DNA of 64,000 nt from NCBI GenBank assembly GCA_001600495.1, contig BCKE01000003.1:969741-1033740 (forward strand). The letters run 5' to 3'. Positions 29,458-38,830 of the stretch are shown here, in pieces. Position numbers and translations under genes: made by a program. Under the pieces are notes generated by a model. It ran no database searches. It was not told where the DNA came from and saw only the letters and a list, made by a program, of their open reading frames with translations. Every line of letters starts with the position of its first letter. The first letter of the stretch is position 1. The DNA is from Pilasporangium apinafurcum (lineage: Eukaryota > Oomycota > Peronosporomycetes > Pythiales > Pythiaceae).

Positions 29458-30423
29458 ATGATTCGCCATTGTTACTCCAAATGCATGTTGACTGGTAGAG
29501 TTGCGCTCGTGACCGGCGGTAACTCGGGCGTTGGCTTCGAGACCGCTAAACAACTCGCCATACGCGGTGCAAATGTGGTTCTTGCATGCCGAAGTGTCAC
29601 ACGTGGACAACAGGCGCGACAGGCGATTATTGAAACGGTAGAAGCCAAACAGGGGATATCGCCAACAGTTGACGTTATGCACGTCGACATGGGCAATCTC
29701 GCTAGCGTCCGTGCATGCGCAGAGCAATTTCAACGCTATTTTGATCGCCTAGATCTACTAATCAACAATGCTGGAGTGTCAATGCCGATGAAACAGGAAC
29801 AAGTGACTGTGGATGGATTAGAAAGCCAATTTGGGATTAACCACGTCGGCCATTTCTTGCTCACTTCTCAATTACTACCGATGATGAAACAATACCGACG
29901 AACAGATGGATCAACAGCACGTATCGTTACCGTCAGCAGCCGCGCTCATCGACGCGCACCTCCATTGGATTTCTCAACGCTCTGCCAAGGCACCGGTCGA
30001 AAATTGGCTGACTATGAGAATTCCAAGCTGGCCAATCTGGTGTTTAGCATAGAACTGCATAGGCGTCTCCAAGCCAGTGGTATCATGCATGTCCTATCAG
30101 TGGCAGCACACCCAGGACTTTGCCATACAAACCTCTTCGCCAAGCAAATTCGCGAGTCAAGAGTACCACAAGCAGTTCAAACGCTGATGAGTAAAGTATT
30201 TATGATTGTGATGCAAACCGCCGAGATGGGGTCGCACTCAATTGTTCATGCAGCAATTGATGCTAATGTACATGGAGGGGAATATTACGGTCCAGACGGA
30301 TGGAGGGAACGCATTGGTCTCCCCGTCAAACAGACACCATCGAGCGCGAGTTTATTGGAGGAATGTGGCAAGAAGTTGTGGGAATTGAGTGAAGAAATCA
30401 CGCAAACTAAATTTGACGTGTAA
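29458..30423 (+). CDS. Short-chain dehydrogenase/reductase C
   Basis: Single exon, 321 residues from ATG 29458. Complete SDR core: TGGNSGVG, NNAG, VTVSSRAHR, DYENSKLANLVF (Tyr-Lys) and HPGLCHTNLFAKQ. Same subtype as A and B. The N-terminus differs. A and B have WDG...RLDGKVA before the cofactor motif, whereas here a dissimilar MIRHCYSKCMLTGRVALV leads in, so the usual block is missing or sits on an unseen upstream exon. An internal Met at 29485 would start directly at MLTGRVALV. The catalytic core is intact and probably active. Confidence 0.88.
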   Translation: MIRHCYSKCMLTGRVALVTGGNSGVGFETAKQLAIRGANVVLACRSVTRGQQARQAIIETVEAKQGISPTVDVMHVDMGNLASVRACAEQFQRYFDRLDLLINNAGVSMPMKQEQVTVDGLESQFGINHVGHFLLTSQLLPMMKQYRRTDGSTARIVTVSSRAHRRAPPLDFSTLCQGTGRKLADYENSKLANLVFSIELHRRLQASGIMHVLSVAAHPGLCHTNLFAKQIRESRVPQAVQTLMSKVFMIVMQTAEMGSHSIVHAAIDANVHGGEYYGPDGWRERIGLPVKQTPSSASLLEECGKKLWELSEEITQTKFDV

Positions 30424-30869
30424 TAATTAAATGATGAATCGACAGAAAATGACTTGGTACGGAGTGAAGCAAGTGCCTCAAATGGTGATGCAGAGATAAA
30501 AAGATAAATAGAGCCTTAGAAATTACCGCCATTGTATGTGACCAAGACAGGCGATGAGTGATAGGATTGTTGTACGTGTTTTTAGATGGTTGAAGAGTAA
30601 GCGCATCCTGACGAAAAAAGAAAACATGCAAATGCCACGAAACGTGAGGCTCATATCTGGAATAGAAGGTTAATAAAACAAAGGAAGAGCACTTGTAGTT
30701 GTAGCTCTTCCTTCTGCTTTGATGAGCAATCTACTTCCTGATAGAGTATGATGAAATCTGCGACATGTTACGAAAATAACGGCTAGCTTATGTGGCCCAC
30801 ACGTTGAGAGAAAAGCGCATCTCACAGCATCGATAATTCATTCTTCTTCCTCGAAGCTATTGGCATACG
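30424..30869. other. Intergenic region within the SDR cluster
   Basis: 446 bp between SDR C and SDR D. No gene seen. A pyrimidine-rich ATTCATTCTTCTTCCTCG stretch at about 30837-30854, just before the SDR D start, could be a transcription start region. Confidence 0.4.
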
Positions 30870-31868
30870 ATGGTCGAAGGCGCAGTGATCGATGGATACA
30901 GATCACTATGGGACCTCGCCCAGGTACCACAACTGGACAACAAAGTGGTCATCGTTACTGGCGCGAATTCCGGCATTGGCTACGAGACGGCTCTAGAACT
31001 TGCACGCAAACATGCCCATGTGGTGCTTGCATGTCGAAGTAAAGAACGTGGTGAACAAGCCGAACGTGATATCAAAAGTGCGCTTAGCCATGACCCAAAT
31101 GCCAAGGTGGAGTTTATGCGGATGGATCTGAGTGATTTGGCCAGCGTCTGCGCCTTCGCCGAGGCATTTCAAGCGAAATTCGACCGAGTAGACATTTTGG
31201 TGAACAATGCAGGGTTGATGGTACCTACACAGACCCACACTGAAGACGGATTGGAAATGCAATTCGCTGTGAACCACTTGGGTCACTTCTATCTAACTTA
31301 TCTGCTGTTCAAGTCGCTCAAAAAAGGCGGCGAATATCAGCCATCACGGATCGTCAACATCAGCAGTGTAGTGCATCGACTTGCACGTCTGGACTTTTCA
31401 ACCATCGCTCGTTCCAGTCGCGGCAAGTGGATGTATATGAACGAGTATGCCGTCTCGAAACTGTCAAATTTACTGTTTACATACGAGTTGAACCGTCAGA
31501 TCAATGCTGCTGGCTTGACAGACAAAATCATTGCAGTAGCTGCCCATCCTGGCATCACGTTCTCCGATCTGGTGCCGAAGATGATCATAGAATATTTACC
31601 TCGTTTCTTGCATGGGACTTGTCTAAATATGATATCGCGGATTCCGATTTTCCAGAGCGCTCAAATGGGAGCTTTACCTAGCATCTTTGCGGCAGTAGAT
31701 TCATCCGTTCAGGCTGGAGACTTTTATGGACCAAATGGACTCTATAACTTTTGGGGGAATGCACCGATAAAAGAAATTTCAAGTGTGGCCAGTTACTCAG
31801 AAGAGTATGCCTCATTACTGTGGAAACTGAGTGAAGACATCACAGAATGCACGTTTATTGTGGCTTAG
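30870..31868 (+). CDS. Short-chain dehydrogenase/reductase D
   Basis: Single exon, 332 residues. SDR motifs: TGANSGIG, NNAG, VNISSVVHR, NEYAVSKLSNLLF. D and E form a second subtype distinct from A-C: LAQVPQLDNKVVIVTGANSG at the start, LARKHAHVVLACRSKERGEQ after the cofactor motif, and a C-terminal YGPNGLYNFWGNAPIKEIS. Close similarity of D and E with only 369 bp between them shows a recent tandem duplication. An NAD(P)-dependent oxidoreductase of the RDH/WWOX-like group; substrate unknown. Confidence 0.92.
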   Translation: MVEGAVIDGYRSLWDLAQVPQLDNKVVIVTGANSGIGYETALELARKHAHVVLACRSKERGEQAERDIKSALSHDPNAKVEFMRMDLSDLASVCAFAEAFQAKFDRVDILVNNAGLMVPTQTHTEDGLEMQFAVNHLGHFYLTYLLFKSLKKGGEYQPSRIVNISSVVHRLARLDFSTIARSSRGKWMYMNEYAVSKLSNLLFTYELNRQINAAGLTDKIIAVAAHPGITFSDLVPKMIIEYLPRFLHGTCLNMISRIPIFQSAQMGALPSIFAAVDSSVQAGDFYGPNGLYNFWGNAPIKEISSVASYSEEYASLLWKLSEDITECTFIVA

Positions 31869-32237
31869 TTAACTTGAAAATACACAGAACGGAGATGTTA
31901 GTGGTAGAGTTGAAGTTGTCTATACCACGATAATAGAATTATAATGCGTTGTCATGTATTATTTGATCAAAGCATTGGGCAGTTATAAAGAGTAACAAAG
32001 AACGTTTTGGTAGCAAACACATCTTTTACGTGAACTGAACTATTCATTGAAGGGAGCTCCACTTGTCTATGTGGTAGAAGCAAGATTCACTTACTCACTT
32101 TCATGAAAGTGAGCCTTTGTGGGCATTTGAGATGAAGCCATGTCTTCGAAGCGACTACTCATCTGATTCTGATTCTGTGGCCAAGAACAGCACGTCATAA
32201 CAACAACAAAAATTTGAAACGCAGTCAGCAAGAACCA
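31869..32237. other. Intergenic region between SDR D and E
   Basis: 369 bp. It contains a perfect 20 bp palindrome at 32094-32113 (CTCACTTTCATGAAAGTGAG), about 125 bp before the SDR E start. No gene was seen. Confidence 0.5.
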
Positions 32238-33230
32238 ATGACAGACATTACAAGCAGCGTAGCAGCCTGGAGCCTCTCGCAGGTGCCGCCGCTCGACAAC
32301 AAAGTTGTTATCATCACTGGCGCTAACTCTGGTATCGGCTACGTGACAGCGCTTGAGCTCGCACGCAAACATGCACATGTTGTCCTCGCATGCCGAAGCA
32401 AAGAACGTGCTGAACAAGCCGAACGTGACATCAAAACCGCGCTTAAGGAGGATTCTAACATCAAAGTGGAGTTTATGCGCCTGGATTTGAGCGATTTCAC
32501 GAGTATACGCACCTTTGCGAAGGCGTTTCAATTGAAATTCGATCGATTGGATATCTTAGTGAACAACGCCGGGTTGATGTTGCCCGAACAAACTCACACT
32601 AGTGAGGGCTTGGAAATGCAATTTGCCGTGAACCACTTGGGGCATTTCTACTTGACGCACTTGCTCTTCGATTTGCTCAAGAAAGGAGGAGGTGACCAGC
32701 CGTCGCGGATCGTCAATGTTAGTAGCGTTGGTCATCGAATGGCACGACTGGATTTTGTGGGCATGGCTCGGTCGACGCTCAATAAATGGACTTATGTAAA
32801 CGAATACAACCAGTCGAAGGTCTCAAATCTGCTGTTTACCTATGAGTTGCAACGTCGTATCCAAGCAGCGGGTTTAGCTGACAAAGTACTCTGCTTGGCT
32901 GCCCATCCAGGGATCACAATGTCTGAACTCGCGCCGAAAGCCGTGGTGGGTTACTTACCTTCGTTTCTCCACAATATCGCGACGACAGTGGTAAATTGGG
33001 CACCGGTGTTCCAATCGACGAAACTTGGGGCGCTCCCTATTATCTTTGCTGTGACGGACCCGTCGGTAGAAGGAGGTGAATACTACGGTCCAAATGGCTT
33101 CCAAAACTTTTGGGGAAAAGCGCCTATGAAAGAAATTTCCAGTATTGCAAGTTATTCGGAGGAGAGTGCGACAGCACTATGGGCATTGAGTGAGGACATC
33201 GCGCAGTGCACTTTCAAGGTCGAAAAATAG
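32238..33230 (+). CDS. Short-chain dehydrogenase/reductase E
   Basis: Single exon, 330 residues from ATG 32238 (the frame is open upstream but without ATG). Motifs: TGANSGIG, NNAG, VNVSSVGHR, NEYNQSKVSNLLF, and the D/E-type end YYGPNGFQNFWGKAPMKEIS. It is the tandem partner of SDR D, with the same length and the same block order. All catalytic residues (Asn, Ser, Tyr, Lys) appear intact. Substrate unknown. It is the last gene of the plus-strand SDR run. Confidence 0.92.
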   Translation: MTDITSSVAAWSLSQVPPLDNKVVIITGANSGIGYVTALELARKHAHVVLACRSKERAEQAERDIKTALKEDSNIKVEFMRLDLSDFTSIRTFAKAFQLKFDRLDILVNNAGLMLPEQTHTSEGLEMQFAVNHLGHFYLTHLLFDLLKKGGGDQPSRIVNVSSVGHRMARLDFVGMARSTLNKWTYVNEYNQSKVSNLLFTYELQRRIQAAGLADKVLCLAAHPGITMSELAPKAVVGYLPSFLHNIATTVVNWAPVFQSTKLGALPIIFAVTDPSVEGGEYYGPNGFQNFWGKAPMKEISSIASYSEESATALWALSEDIAQCTFKVEK

Positions 33231-33714
33231 CGTGTGACCCATGTGGAAACTTACTGGCAGTGTTCTAGCGTTTAAGGTTGTTTTAGCAGACATCAGTAGA
33301 TGCTGTTAAATATATGACCTCCATTGTCTGTGTCTGATGCCCACTGCGTTGTTTTTTCAGATCATGTAACTTGCAATGATTAAATTCTCCTTCTCGTCCT
33401 CTCTTATCTTTGGAATTTTCAAAACTTCCACATCTAACAACACTTCCTTCAGATAGAAATGCATGAGGAGGAATTGAATCATGTTCTACAACACCGTTGT
33501 CGACTTATCTAATCCGCATGCGTCTACCACGAACGCATGGCAGATCACCAGCGACGTTGCTTGGGCTCAATCCATGCAGGGCGGCCGCCTATGCATCCTT
33601 GTGAGATTCATAAACATTCCGCGCTTTTCAAGTCATTTTCCGTTTTATTAGCCAATCAAAACGCACAACATCCAACGTAATCAAAAGCGATTAGGGCAAT
33701 TTTGCAACGTCGAC
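33231..33714. other. Intergenic region upstream of lumazine synthase
   Basis: 484 bp. A short frame opens with ATG at 33481 (MFYNTVVDLSNP...) and ends at a GTGAGA donor-like site at 33601. Splicing from there to an acceptor at about 33772 does not reach the lumazine synthase frame, so I treat it as unproven. A CCAAT-containing 14-mer lies at 33648-33661. Confidence 0.4.
33648..33661 (-). promoter_or_regulatory. CCAAT-box element shared with the GAPDH promoter
   Basis: The 14-mer TTAGCCAATCAAAA lies about 54 bp before the lumazine synthase ATG. Its exact reverse complement occurs at 38626-38639 upstream of GAPDH. CCAAT boxes are bound by NF-Y in eukaryotes; the regulatory role here is inferred from sequence and position. 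Confidence 0.5.
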
Positions 33715-34500
33715 ATGTTTAAAACATTTCTTTTCTTTGTAAGTTGTTTTAAACATTGCGTACATGCAGAAGATCCTGGTGGCAAAAGCTCATGCGCTCC
33801 TCAGAATCCAACAATCGACCAGCCGACCCATCAAGCAAACAGAGCAGAAATGACGGGAGATATCAAGAAGAACGCATTGGCGGCACTGAGCAGTCGCAAG
33901 ACTGACGGTAACGGACTGCGTGTGGCCATCGTGCATGCCAAGTGGAACGAAGAGATCGTTGGCTCGCTTGTCAGCGGGTGCAAGCAGGAATTGCTCAAGA
34001 GTGGCATCGCTGAACACGACATCGTCGTGTTGCCAGTGTCTGGTTCGTATGAATTGCCGTACGCGGCGAGTCGCGTGATCATATCGCAAAAGATCGATGC
34101 AGTGGTCTGTATTGGCTGTCTCATCAAAGGAGACACTATGCACTTTGAGTACATTTGTGAAGCAGTGTCACAGGGTATCATGCGCGTGCAATTGGAATCC
34201 CATGTCCCGGTGATCTTTGGTGTACTCACGGTCATGAACGAACAACAGGCAAAGGATCGTGCTGGTTTATCCTCCAAGGGTCACAACCACGGCATTGAAT
34301 GGGCTCAAACGGCGGTTGAAATGGGTCGTCTTCGCGAAGAAACCATGAAAGGCGGTTGCCCGATGCGTCTGCGCGAGAAGACGCCGTATCATGATTTGGG
34401 ATCCTGCCCATTCTTTACGGTCTCTACGTGGTTGCATATTGCGACCATCTCGGCGTTGGGCTTTGCAGCAACGGCTTTAGCAAAGAAGTTTTCGCACTAA
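33715..34500 (+). CDS. 6,7-dimethyl-8-ribityllumazine synthase with C-terminal hydrophobic tail
   Basis: 261 residues in one frame. Lumazine synthase makes the penultimate riboflavin precursor from a ribityl pyrimidine and dihydroxybutanone phosphate. Core signatures: VAIVHAKWNEEIV (substrate-binding Trp), VSGSYELPYAA, GCLIKGDTMHFEYICEAV (with the conserved catalytic His) and PVIFGVLTVMNEQQAKDRAG. The core (about 66-205) has normal length. Two additions are unusual. The N-terminal ~60 residues begin with a hydrophobic FLFFVSCF stretch. The C-terminal ~50 residues end in a hydrophobic WLHIATISALGFAATALA segment and then KKFSH, like a tail anchor. An internal Met (MTGDIKKN, codon 46) is an alternative start that would give the usual soluble beginning. 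Function is secure; location in the cell is open. Confidence 0.9.
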   Translation: MFKTFLFFVSCFKHCVHAEDPGGKSSCAPQNPTIDQPTHQANRAEMTGDIKKNALAALSSRKTDGNGLRVAIVHAKWNEEIVGSLVSGCKQELLKSGIAEHDIVVLPVSGSYELPYAASRVIISQKIDAVVCIGCLIKGDTMHFEYICEAVSQGIMRVQLESHVPVIFGVLTVMNEQQAKDRAGLSSKGHNHGIEWAQTAVEMGRLREETMKGGCPMRLREKTPYHDLGSCPFFTVSTWLHIATISALGFAATALAKKFSH

Positions 34501-34737
34501 ACGGAAGGAACACCAGAGCAGAAAGAAAACAACAGAAATAACACAGTAGAACAGACAAAATGATTACGTTTGGAAGAAATTACCATCCGCGCGTATTGTT
34601 TATGCCTTGAAAGATCATTGTTTGTATATTCTCTTTATCTCATGCGCGATTGATGCGAAGAAGAAATTCATAATAATTGCATTTTGAAGAATGTGACTAC
34701 ACGTTACTGTGGATGGAACACTGGGCACGCCTGTGCA

Positions 34738-37700
34738 TTAAAAATTCAAGCGAACTTTACTAATCGGCGCAGCGACTCGAACATTCGATCCACTGCCGAT
34801 GCTTCGCTGTGAACCGTTGCTGCCAGTACTACGCACTGATCGATCACTGTTGACATCATGCAAACAAACAATGTTTACTCTCTGAGCATATTATCCACAC
34901 ACACACAATCAATCTCACCTTTTGTCACTTCTGGCAGACATTGGACGTGGTAGACTGGAGTCTCCTGTAATGTGACCGGTTCGTGCAGCTGCAACCCGAC
35001 CTGGTGGCATCAAAGGAATATGAAGACCGTTCTCACGCACAGTGACACTCAATAAGTCACTGATTTCTGGAAATTCATTTGCAAGTTGCCCCAGAGTAAA
35101 CAGCAGACTATTGCTGATTTCCTTCAGATTATGTGCTTCAAGCATCACCTGCTCTTTTGTCTTGGTTCCATTACTGCCGGCGAGTTTCTGGTGCTCACGC
35201 ACCTGTCGATCCAATTTTTTAACGACTTTGCCCCACTTGACGCGCTCGGCCATCACTTCTTTCTCCACTTGCTGAAAAGCACTTTCTAGCTGCATGACGT
35301 TCTCCTTAGCGAACTGCTTCTGGGTTTCAATCTCCTTCAGACGATTCGATTCGCTTTCAAGATCCATTTCGATACGCGCGAATTCTTTCTTCTTCTTGAA
35401 AAACAAATCTTCGGCCTGTTTCACTTGCTCTTCCAGCGTTGTCATCTTTAATGCATCTTCTCCAGCGATATCTGCGCGATGAAAACTCTTACGGTACTCA
35501 GAATTACGGTCTTCAAGATGCTCCAACGTCTTCTTTAAAGCACGGGCATCTTTTTCAGCAATTCGGATCTTATCATCGAGTTCATCACCCTCGCGTTGCA
35601 GTTCTTCTCGTCGCTGGGCGGCTTTGATGACGAAATATGCCTGACTTCGCTCTTCACCATTCGAATCCTCGCTGCCGTACCCACTCATTTTGCAGAGCGT
35701 CTCAAATTTTGCTTGTAATTTTTTCACACGGCTTTCGCGTTCAGCTAGTTCCACCGACACCTTGTGTCGCTCATCTTCAATCACTTTATTAGTCGCGCGC
35801 TGCAGTTCACGATGCATCGCAATCTCTTTCTTGCGCTCTTCCATGCTTTTCTTCAATTGAAAATCGCGGTTTTCCAGTGAAAATACTTCATCAGCGCGCA
35901 TGTTTAGAATCTCCTTCAGTCGCTTTACCTCCAGTGATTGCAGATCATGCTGGACTAAAAGCTCTTCTTTCTCTTTGAGTGTTTGCTTGAGCAAATTTGC
36001 ACAGCTTTCGTTTGCCAATAACGTCTCGCTGATCTTGGCGTCAATCTCTTCTTTCTGCTTTAGCAGGGCTTTCTTTGCGCGATCTTGGCCGCGTTTTTCC
36101 TCTTCAAGCTTCTTGCATTGCGTCTGTAGCATACTTTGCTCAGCTTTGACACGATCTAATTCCATTTGTAGCACCTGGATTTGACCTTGCAACACCTTGG
36201 TCTCCTCGGCACTGCGTTCACCACTGGCACGCGCAACCTTGCGTTCCATCTGCTGGATTTGGAACTCGCCATTGTAGACCAGCTCTTGCTGTCGCAGCGT
36301 CTGCTGGTCAAGCAGCTTGAGTTTCGTACGCAAGTTTTGCGAGGCTGCTTTTGTGCCGGAAATATCAGCAATAAGGCTCGCCTCTTTTTGACGGAGGTTG
36401 AATAGCTGCTGGCTTTTGCGAAACATATGCTCTTTCTGCAGTGCCGTCTCCTTTTCTATGCGTTTGAGTTCATTTTCCATGGCTGTGAGATCGTCTTCAG
36501 CTTGTTTTGCGAGGGTCTCGGCATCGGCAGTCGAGTTTAGACATGCTTCAAGTGCTTTCTTAGTCGCTTTGTATCGCGCGCGTGCATTTTCAAGCTCTGC
36601 CTTCATGTTTTCCAAGTGCTGATCCTTATTGGTGTTGTAAGACCGCTGTTGGTTCAGATGTGTGACTGAACTCGCCAGTTGGTTCTTCAAGATCTCAACT
36701 TGATCTTTAAATTCTTGCAATTTTGCCATCGTATGCTGCAATTCTTGTTGGATTTTAGATTGCTGTCGTTCTTTGGCGCTGATCTTTGTCTGTGCATCGG
36801 TGTTTTCTTGTTCCTGCAACCTTAAGCGATTCTTTTGTTCACTTAAAGCCTCTTTCTTTGCCTGACACCCCTGTCGCGCGAGTGCATACTGTTCACTGGC
36901 GGCTGCGATTTCTTGGTCGCGCAGCTTCATTGCTTCGATTGTGTCCTGCCACTGCTTGACGAGTTTTTGTCGTTCGTCATGCAGCTGTCGAAACTCTTCG
37001 GCAGTCTTGTCGAGTTCGATCTGCTTCGCTTGCGTCTCGGTAGCTTCATCTTCGACATTGCGTCTGTACTGCTGCAATGTTTTCGTCAATTTCTCGATTT
37101 CAAGCGTTAGTTCTTTGATCTTCGCTTCATCGGCACGTCGATACCGTTCGAGTGCCATTGCATCTTCGTCTTTCTGCTTGGCTGCCATGGCCCATTGTTC
37201 CATCTCGTCCTGGTTCCAGTTCATCTGGAGCTTAAATTTGTCCATCTCTTCGTTCCCTTTGTACAAGAAATTCTGGATCGAGTTCAGTTTCGATTCAACG
37301 TCAGCACATTCTGCATCCAATTTCCGGATTTCCTGGGTGACGCGACCAATCTCGCGCTCAGCGAGCTGCTTCATATGCTCCTCGCTTATGACTTCCTTCA
37401 CCTTGGCGTTGTGCAACTCCTGCGTGTGCAAAAGTTCCTGCTTTACGTTTTTCAGATGCTCAGTCATGATCTCTACGCGCGACGTGTTCTCAGTAATTTC
37501 TGTCTTGAGTGCATGGAACCGCTTCTCCTTGGTTCGAATTTGCTGGTGCAAAGTCTTGTTCTTTTCGTCCGCAAACAATGGAAGGTCATCAATACCCGAT
37601 GGAATGGGGCGAGTGCTTCCATTAGCAGCCCCCAATCGGCTCATTGTCTCGTCATACCCATTACCCTTGTCATCATCTTCGTCATCATCGAGTTCTTCAT

Positions 37701-38001
37701 GCTGTTGATCCCGTTGGGTACCATCTGACCGCTTCCAACTGTAATGCACGGGGCTGTCATCATTGTCACTTTCTCCATCATTTTCTCGGTCTGCTGTAGA
37801 AGAATTGTCATTTCCCGAGCCAAACTTGCGTCGCCAGGTCGACATCTGTCCTGCAGCAGCTTCACCGTCATTGTCTACAATGGAATTGTTTCCATGATCA
37901 TCGTCATTTTCCCAACCAGACTGTAGCAATTCCTGTGCGAGCTGGTCCTTCATCGTTGTTTCCTCCATCTGCGGATCCACACCATCGTCTACACTCGCCA
38001 T
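34738..38001 (-). CDS. CCDC39: CCDC39/FAP59, axonemal 96-nm ruler coiled-coil protein
   Basis: Two exons, 38001-34919 and 34846-34738, give 1,063 residues (human CCDC39 is about 940). CCDC39 with CCDC40 forms the molecular ruler that spaces inner dynein arms and radial spokes along doublet microtubules; loss causes ciliary dyskinesia. After an acidic N-terminus the protein is coiled coil nearly throughout. Family-specific stretches include MNWNQDEMEQWAMAAKQKDE, then IKELTLEIEKLTKTL, and QIELDKTAEEFRQLHDERQK. The second exon was found by joining the GTGAGA donor at 34918 to a CAG acceptor at 34847; it adds a Ser-rich tail in frame, ending at 34738. The first ATG is 38001; the frame extends 24 nt upstream without ATG. 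Confidence 0.88.
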
Positions 38002-38225
38002 TGGTACGCTACTCTGGTAATCCACTTAGGTAGCTGGGCGTGCCAGCTGGAAGTTCTATGTCATTGCTGGTCAAAAATGTTTATAAATGTAGCGGAAACG
38101 CATTCGTTACATCAGTTTTTTTAGACGTGTGCGTCTATTTTGGATGAAGGCGCTGTGTGTGGCACATTGAAGTTGTGATGAAAGTGGTTGAACTCAATTA
38201 AGTACAAAAACGGCATGGCCCGTAT

Positions 38226-38273
38226 CTGCACTGGATGACGAAAGTTCCGACTGTCTTTCGTCATCCAGTGCAG
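38226..38273. repeat. Perfect 19-bp inverted repeat (hairpin, 10-nt loop)
   Basis: Arms 38226-38244 and 38255-38273 are exact reverse complements (CTGCACTGGATGACGAAAG and its complement) around a 10-nt loop. It lies between the divergent CCDC39 and GAPDH genes, 225 bp from the first and 558 bp from the second start. Not followed by a T run, so not a bacterial-style terminator. A transcript across it would fold into a stable stem; role unknown. Confidence 0.9.
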
Positions 38274-38625
38274 GCGCCGGAGACTGAAGGAAAAGAATGA
38301 AAATGAATAGCTATTTACCTACGCACTTTGTATTCAAAATTTCACGTTAGCATGTCTTCATTAGTCATCAGCAAATCCCAGTGAGTTGGGAAAATGAGGA
38401 GACAACTAGAACCTCATGCAGTGATAGCTTGGAGAGAATGTCAGCAATAGAGATGTGCATGAGATCAGGTGAATGTTGCATCCTTGCGTTTCTGTTCGTG
38501 TCCAAGCAATAGGTATGATATACTCTATCGCAAAATTCTCAAACTCCCTTGCCATTATACAAATTTACCTTTGGCTAGGAAGATTTCCATTTTAGCCAGT
38601 ATGTTAAATCCAACAAAATCTTACA

Positions 38626-38639
38626 TTTTGATTGGCTAA
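38626..38639 (+). promoter_or_regulatory. Reverse CCAAT-box element upstream of GAPDH
   Basis: TTTTGATTGGCTAA, an exact reverse complement of the 14-mer upstream of lumazine synthase (33648-33661). It lies about 100 bp before the initiator-like element and 192 bp before the GAPDH ATG, a usual distance for a CCAAT box. Confidence 0.5.
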
Positions 38640-38739
38640 AACCTATTTAGCTACTGCACTCCGATGACACGGCGGCGTCATCATTGCACCTTCAGCATCC
38701 AACAAACTCAAAGCGCCATTCGCGACCCAAATGCCAATC

Positions 38740-38755
38740 GCTCATTCTGCAATTG
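38740..38755 (+). promoter_or_regulatory. Oomycete initiator-like element of the GAPDH gene
   Basis: GCTCATTCTGCAATTG matches the oomycete initiator consensus (GCTCATT, two pyrimidines, any base, CA, A/T, TTT) in 15 of 16 positions. It sits 76 bp before the ATG at 38831, as expected for an oomycete transcription start. It also supports the choice of that ATG, since the frame stays open upstream of the element. Confidence 0.6.
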
Positions 38756-38830
38756 GGTCCGTTCCGACGAAGCCATTCCTTCCTACCCACGTGCACCACC
38801 GAATATCAGCAACAGCTACCATCTCTCGAC

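Noticed and set aside
33481-33840. Upstream ATG 33481 as first exon of lumazine synthase
   Set aside because: Splicing GTGAGA at 33601 to the acceptor before 33773 gives a frame that stops within 28 codons and does not enter the lumazine synthase frame.
36941-37708. 255-codon plus-strand frame opposite CCDC39
   Set aside because: Ser/Cys/Phe-rich antisense of coiled-coil codons; CCDC39 on the minus strand is well supported.
38226-38273. Bacterial-style terminator at the hairpin
   Set aside because: No T run follows either arm and the surrounding genes are eukaryotic.
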